From Posidonia oceanica (Eukaryota > Streptophyta > Magnoliopsida > Alismatales > Posidoniaceae), in contig JAZBRS010000026.1 in assembly GCA_037176725.1 (NCBI GenBank), forward strand, positions 98,687,501 through 98,751,500: a stretch of DNA of 64,000 nucleotides. The letters are read 5' to 3'. Both the position numbers and the translations under genes were made by a program. This document shows, in pieces, positions 30,201-42,484 of this stretch. The notes under the pieces are model-generated. The model was not told where the DNA came from, ran no database searches, and saw only the letters and a list, made by a program, of their open reading frames with translations. The first letter of the stretch is position 1, and every line of letters begins with the position of its first letter.

Positions 30201-32284
30201 TGGAGGAGAAGAAGAGGAAGTCTGTTATGTTCTTGCAGGAGAAGGAAGAAAAGAGTGAGGGAGAGGGACGGCTGCCTTCTGCTGGGTGGAGAGTAAAGGA
30301 AGAAGAAGAAGGGGTCTGCTGGGTTTTTTCAGGAGAAGAAAAAAAGAAAGAGGGAGAAGGAGACGGCTGTGTTCTGTTGGGTGGGGAGGAGAGGTCTGCT
30401 GTGTATGGGAAGAGGGAGGTGTGGAGGAAGAAGAGGAGGTCTGTGTTGGTGGAGGAGAAGAGAGGAAGAGGGAGGTGAGGTGGTTCTTGTGTAAGTGAGG
30501 AGGAAGAGGAGGTCTGCTGTTAGGTTTTTGCAGAAAAAAAAAAGAGAGGGGGAAGGACCCGGCTGTGGTGGTAGGAGGAGAAGAGGGGAAGAAGAATGAG
30601 AGGTCTGCTGTGTATTGGAAGGATGAAAAAAAGAGAGGGAGGGAGACGGCTGTTGTGGGAGAAAGATGGAGTCCTCCTAGAGGTCTAGGTTGTTGGTCCT
30701 TTTAAATGGGGGAGGGACTAGGATTTTAGGGTTTTTTGTTTCCTTTTTTAGAATGGCACTAAAGCCTTGGGTTTGAATCCATGGGGATTAGGGTTTTAGG
30801 GTTCTTTTGCATCCTTTTTTAGTGTCTTGGGTTTGAATACATGGGATTAGGGTTTGATTAGGGTCTTAAGGCTCTCTTTGCTTTTAATTTTTTTTTTATC
30901 TTGATTAAATGTTTGTTAAGTCTTTTAAGTTGTTGTTTTTTTTTAATTATGTTTTTCTTGTTAAGTGCCTAGGATGTTAATTAAGATTTTTAAGATTTAT
31001 TTTTAGGTTAATTAGAGTGGGTTTTGTTTTTTTTTGTTCTAGTCTTTTATGTTTTTTTTTCCTTTAAGTCTTTTGAACTATGTTTTTTTTTCTTTGATTT
31101 TTATTTGTTAATTCCTCTTGATATTTTAGTTGGTTTTTCCCTGGTTTGATTAAGTGTTCTTAAGTCTTCCAACTGTATTTTCTTTTTCTCCTTTTTTTTA
31201 ATTAAGTTTTATGTTATTTTCTTATGTTCATTAGGTTAAGTCTTCTGTTTTCCTTAATTACCTGTTTTAGTATTTGATTTTTAATTCTTCTCTTTAGGGT
31301 TTGTTTTTTTTTTTTTTTAATTCTTTTAGTGGGATTTTTATCTTTGGTAGGTTCTGACTTTATTTCAGTTTTTTACTTGATTTTACAGTATTTTATTTTA
31401 GTTTGTTTTGCATTTTTTAGTTTGCATTCTTGATTTTCTATTTTAGCTTGGTTTAGTTAAGTTTAGGTTTTTAATTGCTTGTTTAATGCTTTTTTAGTTG
31501 TTTTTCTTAGGGTTCTGATTTGTTTCTTTTATGTTTTGGGGTTTTACAGGTTTTTTAGGGGTTTTTATGGATTTTTGCAAGAGAGGGAAAAGGAAAAGAG
31601 AAGGAGGAAAGAAGTGGAAAAAAGAGGGAGATAAAAGGAAAAGAGATAGGTTGAAGGAAAAAGATTTTTTGAAATTCAGGGAAAATGCTAAAAATAAAAT
31701 AAAAATAGGAATAAGATAGAGAAGGGGTAGAAGTACGAAGGGGGCCCACAGCCAGGCCAGAAAACGGTCAAGAAGGGGATGAAAAGGAGGAGGATAATCA
31801 GGAGAGAGAGAGGAGAGAGAAAACGATAATCTTGGAGAGAGAAAACGATAATCCAGGCAAAAGGGGGTCTTAGGAGTCTCGGAAAGAAGTGAAATTTGGC
31901 GGGTGTGAGGTCTATGGTTTCTAGTTCTGGTCCAGGAATTTTGGTTCAGTTTTGAGGGAGTTTTGGAGGGGTTTTGGGGTGTAGAAAAAGGGTATTTTGC
32001 CTAAGTTTCCTAGGGTTTTTTGGGAGGGGTCTGGTTTGAGATTTTGCAGGCCTTTTGGTGGGTTTGCTAAGTCAACAGGGGTGAGTCTTCCTATGGATTT
32101 TGGTTGGTTTTCGGGTTCGGGAAAGGGGGGTAATCCTAGGTCAAGTTTAGGCTTGTTTTGAGGAGTAGGATGAAAAGGATTGTGTAAGTTTTAACATAGG
32201 TTTGGGTTTAGGTATTGGTTTGGTCCAGAAGCCACCAGAGAGAGAGATTCCACCGATTTAGCCTGTCAAAATGGGGTGTCTACA
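27213..32284 (-). repeat. 5' LTR of element 1 (LTR-A)
   Basis: 5072 bp, TGTAG...CTACA, matching 2257-7218 with scattered substitutions, a 10-bp indel near 27460 and a longer minisatellite (27880-28645). It contains the conserved block at 27531-27655 and the inner PBS-like motif at 27378-27388. The last 1009 bp are repeated in the 4.26-kb duplication at 35538-36544. No genes. Confidence 0.9.
27880..28645 (-). repeat. About 30-bp minisatellite in LTR-A, expanded copy
   Basis: Same unit as 2930-3590 with a few extra units (for example around 28290-28480). Unit-number change between LTRs of one insertion shows slippage or unequal exchange after integration. Confidence 0.85.
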
Positions 32285-32289
32285 CTAGC
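32285..32289. repeat. Target-site duplication of element 1, right copy (CTAGC)
   Basis: Directly follows the LTR end TGTCTACA and matches 2252-2256. Confidence 0.9.
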
Positions 32290-32415
32290 ATTTTATTTAA
32301 CCAAAGGGGAAAATTGCAAGTTTCGGCTCAAGTTGTGCTTAAAATTTAAAGTTTGGCTTTATTGTTGCTTTTAAATTAAGCCAAAGGGGAGCAAACATGT
32401 TTCTAATATCCTAGG
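32285..32415 (-). mobile_element. Leader fragment of element 3, middle piece
   Basis: 131 bp that continues the leader broken at 2256: ATTTTATTTAACCAAAGGGG matches 26517 onward, and GAGCAAACATGTTTCTAATATCCTAGG matches GAGCAAACAAGTTTCTACTATCCTAAG at 26610. It begins with the right CTAGC copy of element 1 (32285-32289) and ends with the left CTAGG copy of element 2 (32411-32415). It is duplicated at 36545-36675. Confidence 0.85.
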
Positions 32416-35400
32416 TGTAGACACCCCATTTTGATAGGCTGAATCAATGGAATCCTTCTAGTGGCTTCTGAACCCAAACTTAGACCCAAAACCACATCTT
32501 TCTTTTCAAATCAGACCCGAAACCAAACCTAGAATCACACCCATTTCTTGAACCCAAAAACCACCCAAAAACCAAAGGAAAATCCATCCTTCCCAACCTA
32601 GAAAATCCTCCAAAAAGCCCTTAGAATTTCAAACCAAAACTACTCCCAAAACCCTAGAAAACCTAGGTAAAACTACCCTTTTTTACACCCCAAAATCCTT
32701 CAAAAACCTTCTAAAACCCAACTTCAAATCCTAGGTTAAACACTAGAAACCCTAGGTCACACACTCACCCAATTCCACTTCATTTCCAAGCTTCTATCCC
32801 CTTCATCTCTCCAAATTATCCTTTTTTCTCTCTAAAATTATTCTTTTCTCTCTCCTCTCTATCCTCCCTCTTATTCTCCGTCTTTTCCTCCCCTTCTTCC
32901 TCCTATTCTTGCTTGGCAGTGGGCCCACCTCGTGCATCTCTCCTTTCTGTATTTTATCTGTATTTTTATTTTATTTTTATCCTATATCTTGATTTTCTAA
33001 TATTTAATTTCTTTCCTCCCCTCTCTTTCTTCTTTCTTTCTCCATTTCTTTCTTTTCTTCTTCCTCTCCTTTTTCTTTTCCTTTCTTCCACTAAACCTTT
33101 AAAACTCTAATTAAAAAAGGAAAACAAAACAAAAACAAACCAAAACCTTAAAAATAAATAATTAAAAAACTTGAACAAACAATTAAAAGAAAAAATCCAA
33201 CTAAAAGCAATTAAAAAACTAAGAATGCAATCTGAAAAACATAAAACAAACAAGAGGAAAATGCTATTAAAAACAAACAAAACAAAAATATAATCAAAAC
33301 AAACAAAAAGAAAGAACCCTATTAAAAATAGCAACAAATCAAAAGCAATTCCTAGAAAAAAGAAACAATTAAAAAACCCTAGGGAAGGTAGTTAAAAAAC
33401 AATTAACAAATCTAAGGAAACAATTAAAACTTAAAACAGTTTAAAAAACTTAATTAAAAAGAGAAAGAGGAAAAACTTAGCAAGAAAAACTTAACTTAAA
33501 AATAATTAAAAAACTTAACAAACATTTAAAACAAAATTAAAAAAAAAAATTTAAAGAAAAACTTAGGAAAATCATAAAAACTCAAAAAAAAAACAAAAAC
33601 TCCTCCTAACTCTAATTAATTAAAAAAGCAATCCCTTAAAACCTAATTAAAAATATCAACTTAAAAACAACTACTTTAAAATATTTTCAAATCTTTTTAT
33701 TTTATTTTTTCTTCCTTTCTCTTCCTTCCCTTTTCTTCTTTCTTTTTCCTTCCTTTTCTTTCTTATTTTTTTCTTTTCCTCTTTTTCGGTCCAGTCCTGC
33801 CCATGGCCTCCTCCCTCCTTCCTTTCCTTTCTTTTTTCCTTTCTTTTTCTTTTCCCGCACGAAGCCTGGCCCACTCCTGCCTCCTACCTTCCTCCTCCTT
33901 CCCTTCCTTCTTCTTCCTTCTTCTTCTTCTTCTTCTTCTGCCTTCTGCTTCTTCTCCCACGATCAGAACAGCATTCCCTCCTCCAATTCAAATTAAATTC
34001 TCCCCCTCCATCCACTGAACCCTCTCCTCTCTCAGCTTTCCCATCTCTTCGGCAGCATTAATGCCTGTCGTCCTCACCGGTCGCAGCAATCAGCGCCAGT
34101 GGCCTCTGCGTCGGTGTATTTGAAATGCACAACTTGCGCCCAGCAGCTCCAAGGCTTCTGATAAAGCCAGCTTCTTCTCCACTCCTTCACCACCTTTTGC
34201 CAATCCAGAGAGAACACCAGAGAGAGTGTGAGAGCCAGCAGAATTCACCTCCTCCTTCCCTCTGAAATCAGCAACTTCCTTCTCCCTTCAGACTCCTCCA
34301 CAGACCTCCAAATCCCTTCTAGTTCCATCCCCAATCTTCAACCAACATCCAGCAATCACCCCCCTTCATTCCATGACCTAAACTAACCCAAAACCAAGCC
34401 CAATCACCTAAAATTCCTCACCAGAACCCATCACTTTCCACTTCAAAATTCCAGACTCTTCAGACCTCCAACTCAGCCCAAACTCTTCCTAGTTACTCAC
34501 CTGAACACCACCTCCCTAAACCACCCGGCATCACACCTTCACACTCACCATAGCTTCGACCATCCACAACAAACACTTGCACCATTTTCTGCCCAAAAAT
34601 CAACCCATCAGCCAACTCCCTCCACAGCGTCCCTCAGGCCAATTCAACCCTCCAGCAACCTTCACTAGACACCCAGAAGTTCACCAGTACCCTCCACTTA
34701 GCCCGAGGAGCAACATACCACCTCTCCCACCTCCGGCAGTCTCCAGTGCACCCAAAAGAACCGCTTTCTTCCGCCGGCCTCTGAACTCACGCCCGAGCAT
34801 CCAGGAAGCTCTGGAGGATTGCCTGGAGTGGATCCCTATCTTCGCGAACCACCGGGGATGCCTCCAGCTGCCAGACCACCACCGCTGACCTCTGCAAAAG
34901 CCACCTATGTCGGGGGAGTGCACCGACCGTCAAATCAGGTATTTCTTCCCCCCCGTAGTCTAGTTTTCCTCTCTTCTTGCTCCTCAGCCCATTAGATTAA
35001 GGTTCCGGTCTATGTCGTGCGAGGTCAACTCCGCTGCTGACCCGTCTTCTCCGACGAGCCTCTACGCGTGAATCGTCGCTCCGACCCGCTCGTCCCTCGC
35101 TGATCAGTCCCCGAGCACCGTGGAGCTTCTAGCAACGCCGCCCTATCCTCCATTTCCGCCGTCGACGCTTCTTTCCTCCGGTCTGCTTCTAGAGCTTCTA
35201 CAAAGCTCTGCCGTCTTCTCCAGTCTGCTCCAGCGTACGTCATGGTGTGCCGACACGCCTCCGGCCTCCGTGCACCTCTAGCGAAGCTCCCCACCCCATC
35301 AGCGCCGTCCGAGCGTGCTTCCTTCTCTGGCCAGTAGCCTCTGGTTTCCTGTGCTACAATAGTTGCAATATTTTATTTGCTTTCGTTCGCTTGCGTTTTA

Positions 35401-35537
35401 TTTTTCCTTAACTTATCATTTTTTCCATGAAATTGCATTTTCACCTTGCTGTTCTGCTTATTTGCTTTCAGTCCGGCCATCGTTTAAAATTCATTTAAAT
35501 CTGAATAAAAACCTTATGAAATTGCATAAAAAGTCTG
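32416..35537 (+). repeat. Truncated copy of LTR-B (from the 4.26-kb duplication)
   Basis: Starts TGTAGACACCCC and follows LTR-B for 3.1 kb before jumping back into LTR-A sequence. It is duplicated sequence, not a separate insertion, because CTAGG and the flank are copied with it. ORFs such as 34577-34888 are Pro-rich chance frames; the copy at 38837 differs in its reading by one base. No genes. Confidence 0.85.
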
Positions 35538-38500
35538 ATTTTTAATTCTTCTCTTTAGGGTTTGTTTTTTTTTTTTTTAATTCTTTTAGTGGGATTTTTA
35601 TCTTTGGTAGGTTCTGACTTTATTTCAGTTTTTTACTTGTTTTTACAGTATTTTATTTTAGTTTGTTTTGCATTTTTTAGTTTGCATTCTTGATTTTCTA
35701 TTTTAGCTTGGTTTAGTTAAGTTTAGGTTTTTAATTGCTTGTTTAATGTTTTTTTAGTTGTTTTTCTTAGGGTTCTGATTTGTTTCTTTTATGTTTTGGG
35801 GTTTTACAGGTTTTTTAGGGGTTTTTATGGATTTTTGCAAGAGAGGGAAAAGGAAAAGAGAAGGAGGAAAGAAGTGGAAAAAAGAGGGAGATAAAAGGAA
35901 AAGAGATAGGTTGAAGGAAAAAGATTTTTTGAAATTCAGGGAAAATGCTAAAAATAAAATAAAAATAGGAATAAGATAGAGAAGGGGTAGAAGTACAAAG
36001 GGGGCCCACAGCCAGGCCAGAAAACGGTCAAGAAGGGGATGAAAAGGAGGAGGATAATCAGGAGAGAGAGAGGAGAGAGAAAACGATAATCTTGGAGAGA
36101 GAAAACGATAATCCAGGCAAAAGGGGGTCTTAGGAGTCTCGGAAAGGGGTGAAATTTGGCGGGTGTGAGGTCTATGGTTTCTAGTTCTGGTCCAGGAATT
36201 TTGGTTCAGTTTTGAGGGAGTTTTGGAGGGGTTTTGGGGTGTAGAAAAAGGGTATTTTGCCTAAGTTTCCTAGGGTTTTTTGGGAGGGGTCTGGTTTGAG
36301 ATTTTGCAGGCCTTTTGGTGGGTTTGCTAAGTCAACAGGGGTGAGTCTTCCTATGGATTTTGGTTGGTTTTCGGGTTCGGGAAAGGGGGGTAATCCTAGG
36401 TCAAGTTTAGGCTTGTTTTGAGGAGTAGGATGAAAAGGATTGTGTAAGTTTTAACATAGGTTTGGGTTTAGGTATTGGTTTGGTCCAGAAGCCACCAGAG
36501 AGAGAGATTCCACCGATTTAGCCTGTCAAAATGGGGTGTCTACACTAGCATTTTATTTAACCAAAGGGGAAAATTGCAAGTTTCGGCTCAAGTTGTGCTT
36601 AAAATTTAAAGTTTGGCTTTATTGTTGCTTTTAAATTAAGCCAAAGGGGAGCAAACATGTTTCTAATATCCTAGGTGTAGACACCCCATTTTGATAGGCT
36701 GAATCAATGGAATCCTTCTAGTGGCTTCTGAACCCAAACTTAGACCCAAAACCACATCTTTCTTTTCAAATCAGACCCGAAACCAAACCTAGAATCACAC
36801 CCATTTCTTGAACCCAAAAACCACCCAAAAACCAAAGGAAAATCCATCCTTCCCAACCTAGAAAATCCTCCAAAAAGCCCTTAGAATTTCAAACCAAAAC
36901 TACTCCCAAAACCCTAGAAAACCTAGGTAAAACTACCCTTTTTTACACCCCAAAATCCTTCAAAAACCTTCTAAAACCCAACTTCAAATCCTAGGTTAAA
37001 CACTAGAAACCCTAGGTCACACACTCACCCAATTCCACTTCATTTCCAAGCTTCTATCCCCTTCATCTCTCCAAATTATCCTTTTTTCTCTCTAAAATTA
37101 TTCTTTTCTCTCTCCTCTCTATCCTCCCTCTTATTCTCCGTCTTTTCCTCCCCTTCTTCCTCCTATTCTTGCTTGGCAGTGGGCCCACCTCGTGCATCTC
37201 TCCTTTCTGTATTTTATCTGTATTTTTATTTTATTTTTATCCTATATCTTGATTTTCTAATATTTAATTTCTTTCCTCCCCTCTCTTTCTTCTTTCTTTC
37301 TCCATTTCTTTCTTTTCTTCTTCCTCTCCTTTTTCTTTTCCTTTCTTCCACTAAACCTTTAAAACTCTAATTAAAAAAGGAAAACAAAACAAAAACAAAC
37401 CAAAACCTTAAAAATAAATAATTAAAAAACTTGAACAAACAATTAAAAGAAAAAATCCAACTAAAAGCAATTAAAAAACTAAGAATGCAATCTGAAAAAC
37501 ATAAAACAAACAAGAGGAAAATGCTATTAAAAACAAACAAAACAAAAATATAATCAAAACAAACAAAAAGAAAGAACCCTATTAAAAATAGCAACAAATC
37601 AAAAGCAATTCCTAGAAAAAAGAAACAATTAAAAAACCCTAGGGAAGGTAGTTAAAAAACAATTAACAAATCTAAGGAAACAATTAAAACTTAAAACAGT
37701 TTAAAAAACTTAATTAAAAAGAGAAAGAGGAAAAACTTAGCAAGAAAAACTTAACTTAAAAATAATTAAAAAACTTAACAAACATTTAAAACAAAATTAA
37801 AAAAAAAAATTTAAAGAAAAACTTAGGAAAATCATAAAAACTCAAAAAAAAAACAAAAACTCCTCCTAACTCTAATTAATTAAAAAAGCAATCCCTTAAA
37901 ACCTAATTAAAAATATCAACTTAAAAACAACTACTTTAAAATATTTTCAAATCTTTTTATTTTATTTTTTCTTCCTTTCTCTTCCTTCCCTTTTCTTCTT
38001 TCTTTTTCCTTCCTTTTCTTTCTTATTTTTTTCTTTTCCTCTTTTTCGGTCCAGTCCGGCCCATGGCCTCCTCCCTCCTTCCTTTCCTTTCTTTTTTCCT
38101 TTCTTTTTCTTTTCCCGCACGAAGCCTGGCCCACTCCTGCCTCCTACCTTCCTCCTCCTTCCCTTCCTTCTTCTTCCTTCTTCTTCTTCTTCTTCTTCTG
38201 CCTTCTGCTTCTTCTCCCACGATCAGAACAGCATTCCCTCCTCCAATTCAAATTAAATTCTCCCCCTCCATCCACTGAACCCTCTCCTCTCTCAGCTTTC
38301 CCATCTCTTCGGCAGCATTAATGCCTGTCGTCCTCACCGGTCGCAGCAATCAGCGCCAGTGGCCTCTGCGTCGGTGTATTTGAAATGCACAACTTGCGCC
38401 CAGCAGCTCCAAGGCTTCTGATAAAGCCAGCTTCTTCTCCACTCCTTCACCACCTTTTGCCAATCCAGAGAGAACACCAGAGAGAGTGTGAGAGCCAGCA

Positions 38501-39797
38501 GAATTCACCTCCTCCTTCCCTCTGAAATCAGCAACTTCCTTCTCCCTTCAGACTCCTCCACAGACCTCCAAATCCCTTCTAGTTCCATCCCCAATCTTCA
38601 ACCAACATCCAGCAATCACCCCCCTTCATTCCACGACCTAAACTAACCCAAAACCAAGCCCAATCACCTAAAATTCCTCACCAGAACCCATCACTTTCCA
38701 CTTCAAAATTCTAGACTCTTCAGACCTCCAACTCAGCCCAAACTCTTCCTAGTTACTCACCTGAACACCACCTCCCTAAACCACCCGGCATCACACCTTC
38801 ACACTCACCATAGCTTCGACCATCCACAACAAACACTTGCACCATTTTCTGCCCAAAAATCAACCCATCAGCCAACTCCCTCCACAGCGTCCCTCAGGCC
38901 AATTCAACCCTCCAGCAACCTTCACTAGACACCCAGAAGTTCACCAGTACCCTCCACTTAGCCCGAGGAGCAACATACCACCTCTCCCACCTCCGGCAGT
39001 CTCCAGTGCACCCAAAAGAACCGCTTTCTTCCGCCGGCCTCTGAACTCACGCCCGAGCATCCAGGAAGCTCTGGAGGATTGCCTGGAGTGGATCCCTATC
39101 TTCGCGAACCACCGGGGATGCCTCCAGCTGCCAGACCACCACCGCCGACCTCTGCAAAAGCCACCTATGTCGGGGGAGTGCACCGACCGTCAAATCAGGT
39201 ATTTCTTCCCCCCCGTAGTCTAGTTTTCCTCTCTTCTTGCTCCTCAGCCCATTAGATTAAGGTTCCGGTCTATGTCGTGCGAGGTCAACTCCGCTGCTGA
39301 CCCGTCTTCTCCGACGAGCCTCTACGCGTGAATCGTCGCTCCGACCCGCTCGTCCCTCGCTGATCAGTCCCCGAGCACCGTGGAGCTTCTAGCAACGCCG
39401 CCCTATCCTCCATTTCCGCCGTCGACGCTTCTTTCCTCCGGTCTGCTTCTAGAGCTTCTACAAAGCTCTGCCGTCTTCTCCAGTCTGCTCCAGCGTACGT
39501 CATGGTGTGCCGACACGCCTCCGGCCTCCGTGCACCTCTAGCGAAGCTCCCCACCCCATCAGCGCCGTCCGAGCGTGCTTCCTTCTCTGGCCAGTAGCCT
39601 CTGGTTTCCTGTGCTACAATAGTTGCAATATTTTATTTCCTTTCGTTCGCTTGCGTTTTATTTTTCCTTAACTTATCATTTTTTCCATGAAATTGCATTT
39701 TCACCTTGCTGTTCTGCTTATTTGCTTTCAGTCCTGCCATCGTTTAAAATTCATTTAAATCTGAATAAAAACCTTATGAAATTGCATAAAAAGTCTG
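35538..39797. repeat. 4.26-kb tandem duplication, copy 2
   Basis: Contains a truncated LTR-A end (35538-36544), the element-3 fragment (36545-36675) and the first part of the functional 5' LTR-B (36676-39797). At several differing positions in its LTR-A part it agrees with the distant left LTR (for example GTACAAAGGG and GGAAAGGGGTG), so copy 1 has acquired the newer changes there. Confidence 0.88.
36671..36675. repeat. Target-site duplication of element 2, left copy (CTAGG)
   Basis: CTAGG just before TGTAGACACC; matches 60641-60645 after the 3' LTR. A duplicate copy lies at 32411-32415. Confidence 0.9.
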
Positions 39798-40189
39798 TGT
39801 TTTCCTTTATTTGCATGATAGTCCTGCTGTTGTGTAAACTCTTTAGTTTTCTTTTAAATTCAGTCATACTAGTTATTTTTATTACTTGTTAGTCCGCTGC
39901 AGTTACAGCTTTTTTATTTTTCCTTAAGTTCCAGCGCAGTTATTTATTTTATTTGCATGTTGATCCTGCTCTAGTTCAAATACTTTTTCTGTTCTTTATT
40001 TTTCGGTCCAGTAACTATTTTATTTTGCATCTAAGTCCTATGGTTGTTAAATGTCATTTAAATATCAGCTTTTATCTTAATACATTGCTTTTTAGTCCTA
40101 CTTTTTATTTTATTTTCAATCCAGTCCTCTGTTTAGTTGATTAATTCATTTAATTTCTCATTTTCCTTATTGCATTGCATTTTTATCCT

Positions 40190-40640
40190 ATCTTTTTTTA
40201 TTTTTGCATTTTGGTCCTCTACATGCATGCACAGATCATTTAATTGCATATTTTTCCATATAAAATTGCATTCTGGCTGCTGCATGATTTTAAATTACAT
40301 TTCAGTCATTTGCATGTTTACAGATCATTTAACAGCATATTTTACCTTATAAAATTGCATTTTAGCCCCTACATGATTTTAAATTACATTTCAGTCCTCT
40401 ACATGTTTACAAAAATCATTTAATTACATATTTTACCTTATAAAATTGCATTTTAGCCCTTACATGATTTTAAATTGCATTTTAGTCCTCTGCATGTTTA
40501 CAAAAATCATTTAATAGCATATTTTACCTTATAAAATTACATTTTAGCCCCTGCATGATTTAAAATTGCATTTTAGTCCTCTGCATGTTTACAAAAATCA
40601 TTTAATTGCATCTTTACCATATAAAATTGCATTTCAAACC
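40190..40640 (+). repeat. About 90-bp AT-rich repeat with TATA-like motifs in LTR-B
   Basis: Five units with TATAAAATTGCAT or TATAAAATTACAT near 40260, 40350, 40440, 40530 and 40620, separated by TTTTAGCCCCTGCATGAT and TCCTCTGCATGTTTACAAAAATCATT. The 3' LTR has the same at 58411-58790. Each unit offers a possible TATA box in the element direction; whether any is used is not shown. Confidence 0.8.
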
Positions 40641-41559
40641 CTGCATTTTATTTTATTTACATCCAGACCCTCAAGTTTTCAAAAACATTACATATAGGCC
40701 CCTAACTTTTCAAAATCATTGCATATAGGTCCCTAACTTTTCAAAAAATTGCATATAGGTCCTTAACTTTTCGAAAACATCACACTTGGTCCTTTTTTGC
40801 ATTTTTGCATACGTTGCACCCATGCATCATTGCATTTAGCATTTTTGCACACTTTTAAGCACTTTTAGCTCCCATGTATGTGGGAGGACCTATTTTGCAC
40901 ACCCCCTAGATTGCCTTTTACACTTAGATCCCTTCTCTTCCCCTGGCCCTTGGGCCTTCTGCCTTGAAGCTTGAATATCTTCTGATCGGACCGCCAGATC
41001 TTTGCAACCAAGTTACCTGGACCTCCCCGGTGGAGCGGACTTCAATGCTGACCAAGTTCGTCCCAGATTAGGCTTCAGATCTCCAAGATAAGTCCTTCTG
41101 AACTCCTGCACAGCATCTCTTTTGCACATCATTAGCATTGCATGCATTTTTTTTTACACCACACTTTCCGAGCATGTAGATTAGGACTTCCTCTTCTTGC
41201 CTATACACTTTACTCCCTCTTTTCGCGTACTCTCAGTGTTTTGGGTTGTGTTTCCCCTGGATTCACTACTAATTGCGACCTTCTTCCCCATTTTCCATGA
41301 TCCGATTGCATCACGAGCTTTTGGCAGCATGCAAGAGACATCGTGGGATACTTTGGTGGGAAACAGTCACAGAATAGTGGTGATCCCTCCACTTGCTTTC
41401 TTTCCCCTTTGTAGGTCTTTACACCTGCATTGTGTGGTCCTTAAGCGGCATTTGTTCTCACACTTACAACGCTTGCCTCTCCTACTTCTCTTGCTCTTCT
41501 CCTTTGCATGTTTTTACATCTGCATTGCATGGCTTTTACGATGTTTTGTTTCGCTTGTT

Positions 41560-41770
41560 TCCTACACCGTTTTGCGTGCATGCTTTGTTTCTTGCACCGT
41601 TTCGCGTGCCTGCTTTGTTTCTTGCACCGTTTTGGGTGTCTACTTTGTTTCTTGTACCGTTTTGCGTGCCTGCTTTATTTCTCGCATCGTTTTGCGTGCC
41701 CACTTTGTTTCTTGCACCGTTTTACGTGCCGACTTTCGTTTCTCGCACCATTTTGCATGTTTTACGTTAT
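41560..41770 (+). repeat. About 30-bp minisatellite in LTR-B
   Basis: About seven units of ACCGTTTTGCGTGCCTGCTTTGTTTCTTGC type, homologous in sense orientation to the minisatellite of LTR-A. The 3' LTR copy (59700-59950) has about two more. Confidence 0.85.
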
Positions 41771-42466
41771 TTTCCCTTCTATGTCGCTTATATTGCCTGG
41801 TTTTACTGTTATTTTGTTTTATCGCTTGCATTTGCATTTAAGGCAGTGATTCTTACTGCCTAGAGTTCTCACGGACCAGGGTTCGCCCGGTTCGGAACAC
41901 AGAAAGCGTTGCTGAGCGCTTAGATTGCACGTTTAATTCCTTGCATCGCATTCCATCACTTAGAGCACACCTATGAGTATTTAATTAGTCATTTGTGGCA
42001 CTTAGGCATTCAAAATCTACATTTCCCTGCGTATGCGAGCGTAAGCCTAGAAAGACCGATTCTCGGGTGTGTCGGGGGTGCCTAACACCTTCCCCGCATG
42101 TAACAGGAGTCCTTGCCCTTTCTCTTGGCCTGTAATGACATATTGCCCTTATCCTAGGCATGAGTCATATCATTTGCATTCATTTGCATCTCATTTCTTT
42201 TGCATTGCCATGCATTGCATCTTTTGCTTGGTTTTGCGTGTTCATTCACGCATTTCCCCAGTTTTCCTTGTCTCTCGACTTAATAGACATGGTGGTGACT
42301 CTGAATTGTCTTATCTTCTTCTTTTCTTTCCTTTTTCCCTTTTTTAAGTGTTTCCAAGTCAAGTCTTCCTTCTCAGACACTGCCGCTAATAGTGAACCTG
42401 ATTCTGATCGGTGCACGCGAGCTTTAGTAGTGTGCATGGACTATCTGAATACCGAGATTACTACAG

Positions 42467-42484
42467 TGGCGACTCTGCTGGGGA
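42467..42484 (+). other. Primer-binding site of element 2
   Basis: TGGCGACTCTGCTGGGGA, one base after the LTR end; differs from element 1 at one position (CCG to CTG). Confidence 0.9.

Larger units (their letters stand above)
2257..32284 (-). mobile_element. Element 1: Tat/Ogre-type Ty3/gypsy retrotransposon, about 30 kb
   Basis: Complete element on the minus strand. From right to left it has the 5' LTR (27213-32284), PBS (27194-27211), leader, gag, protease, RT, RNase H, archaeal-type RNase H, integrase, a PMD-like ORF, a tandem-repeat-rich 3' region, polypurine tract and 3' LTR (2257-7218). It is flanked by CTAGC duplications. The extra archaeal-type RNase H between the RT module and integrase is known as a mark of the Tat lineage. 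A 5.33-kb tandem duplication near the 3' end inflates its length; without it the element would be about 24.7 kb, within the known range for Ogre-like giants. The LTRs look nearly identical by eye apart from small indels and repeat-number change, so insertion was fairly recent. Three in-frame stops interrupt the polyprotein. Confidence 0.92.
31276..35537. repeat. 4.26-kb tandem duplication, copy 1
   Basis: Offset 4260 to 35537-39797. It covers the U3 end of LTR-A (to 32284), the element-3 fragment with both target-site duplications (32285-32415), and the first 3122 bp of LTR-B (32416-35537). I count about ten or more single-base differences from copy 2 plus a poly-T length change, so this duplication is older than the one at 3480-14140. 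The junction at 35536-35537 shares only TG. Confidence 0.9.
36676..42465 (+). repeat. 5' LTR of element 2 (LTR-B)
   Basis: 5790 bp, TGTAG...CTACA. Its order is an ACCCTA-rich U3 start, a T/C-rich then A-rich stretch (37200-38000), a C-rich part (38200-39600), an AT-rich repeat with TATA-like motifs (40190-40640), short CTAACTTTTCAAAA repeats (40680-40790), the 30-bp minisatellite (41560-41770), the conserved block (42018-42140) and an inner PBS-like motif (42292-42301). Start, minisatellite, block and end are homologous to LTR-A; the middle differs. No genes. Confidence 0.9.

Noticed and set aside
32416..35537. Solo LTR-B next to element 2
   Set aside because: It is truncated and ends by jumping into LTR-A sequence; it is part of the 4.26-kb duplication.
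38837..39223. Pro-rich 128-codon ORF in LTR-B, with variants at 34577 and 56989
   Set aside because: Reading differs between LTR copies by simple substitutions, and the composition follows the C-rich DNA. No sign of selection on the protein.
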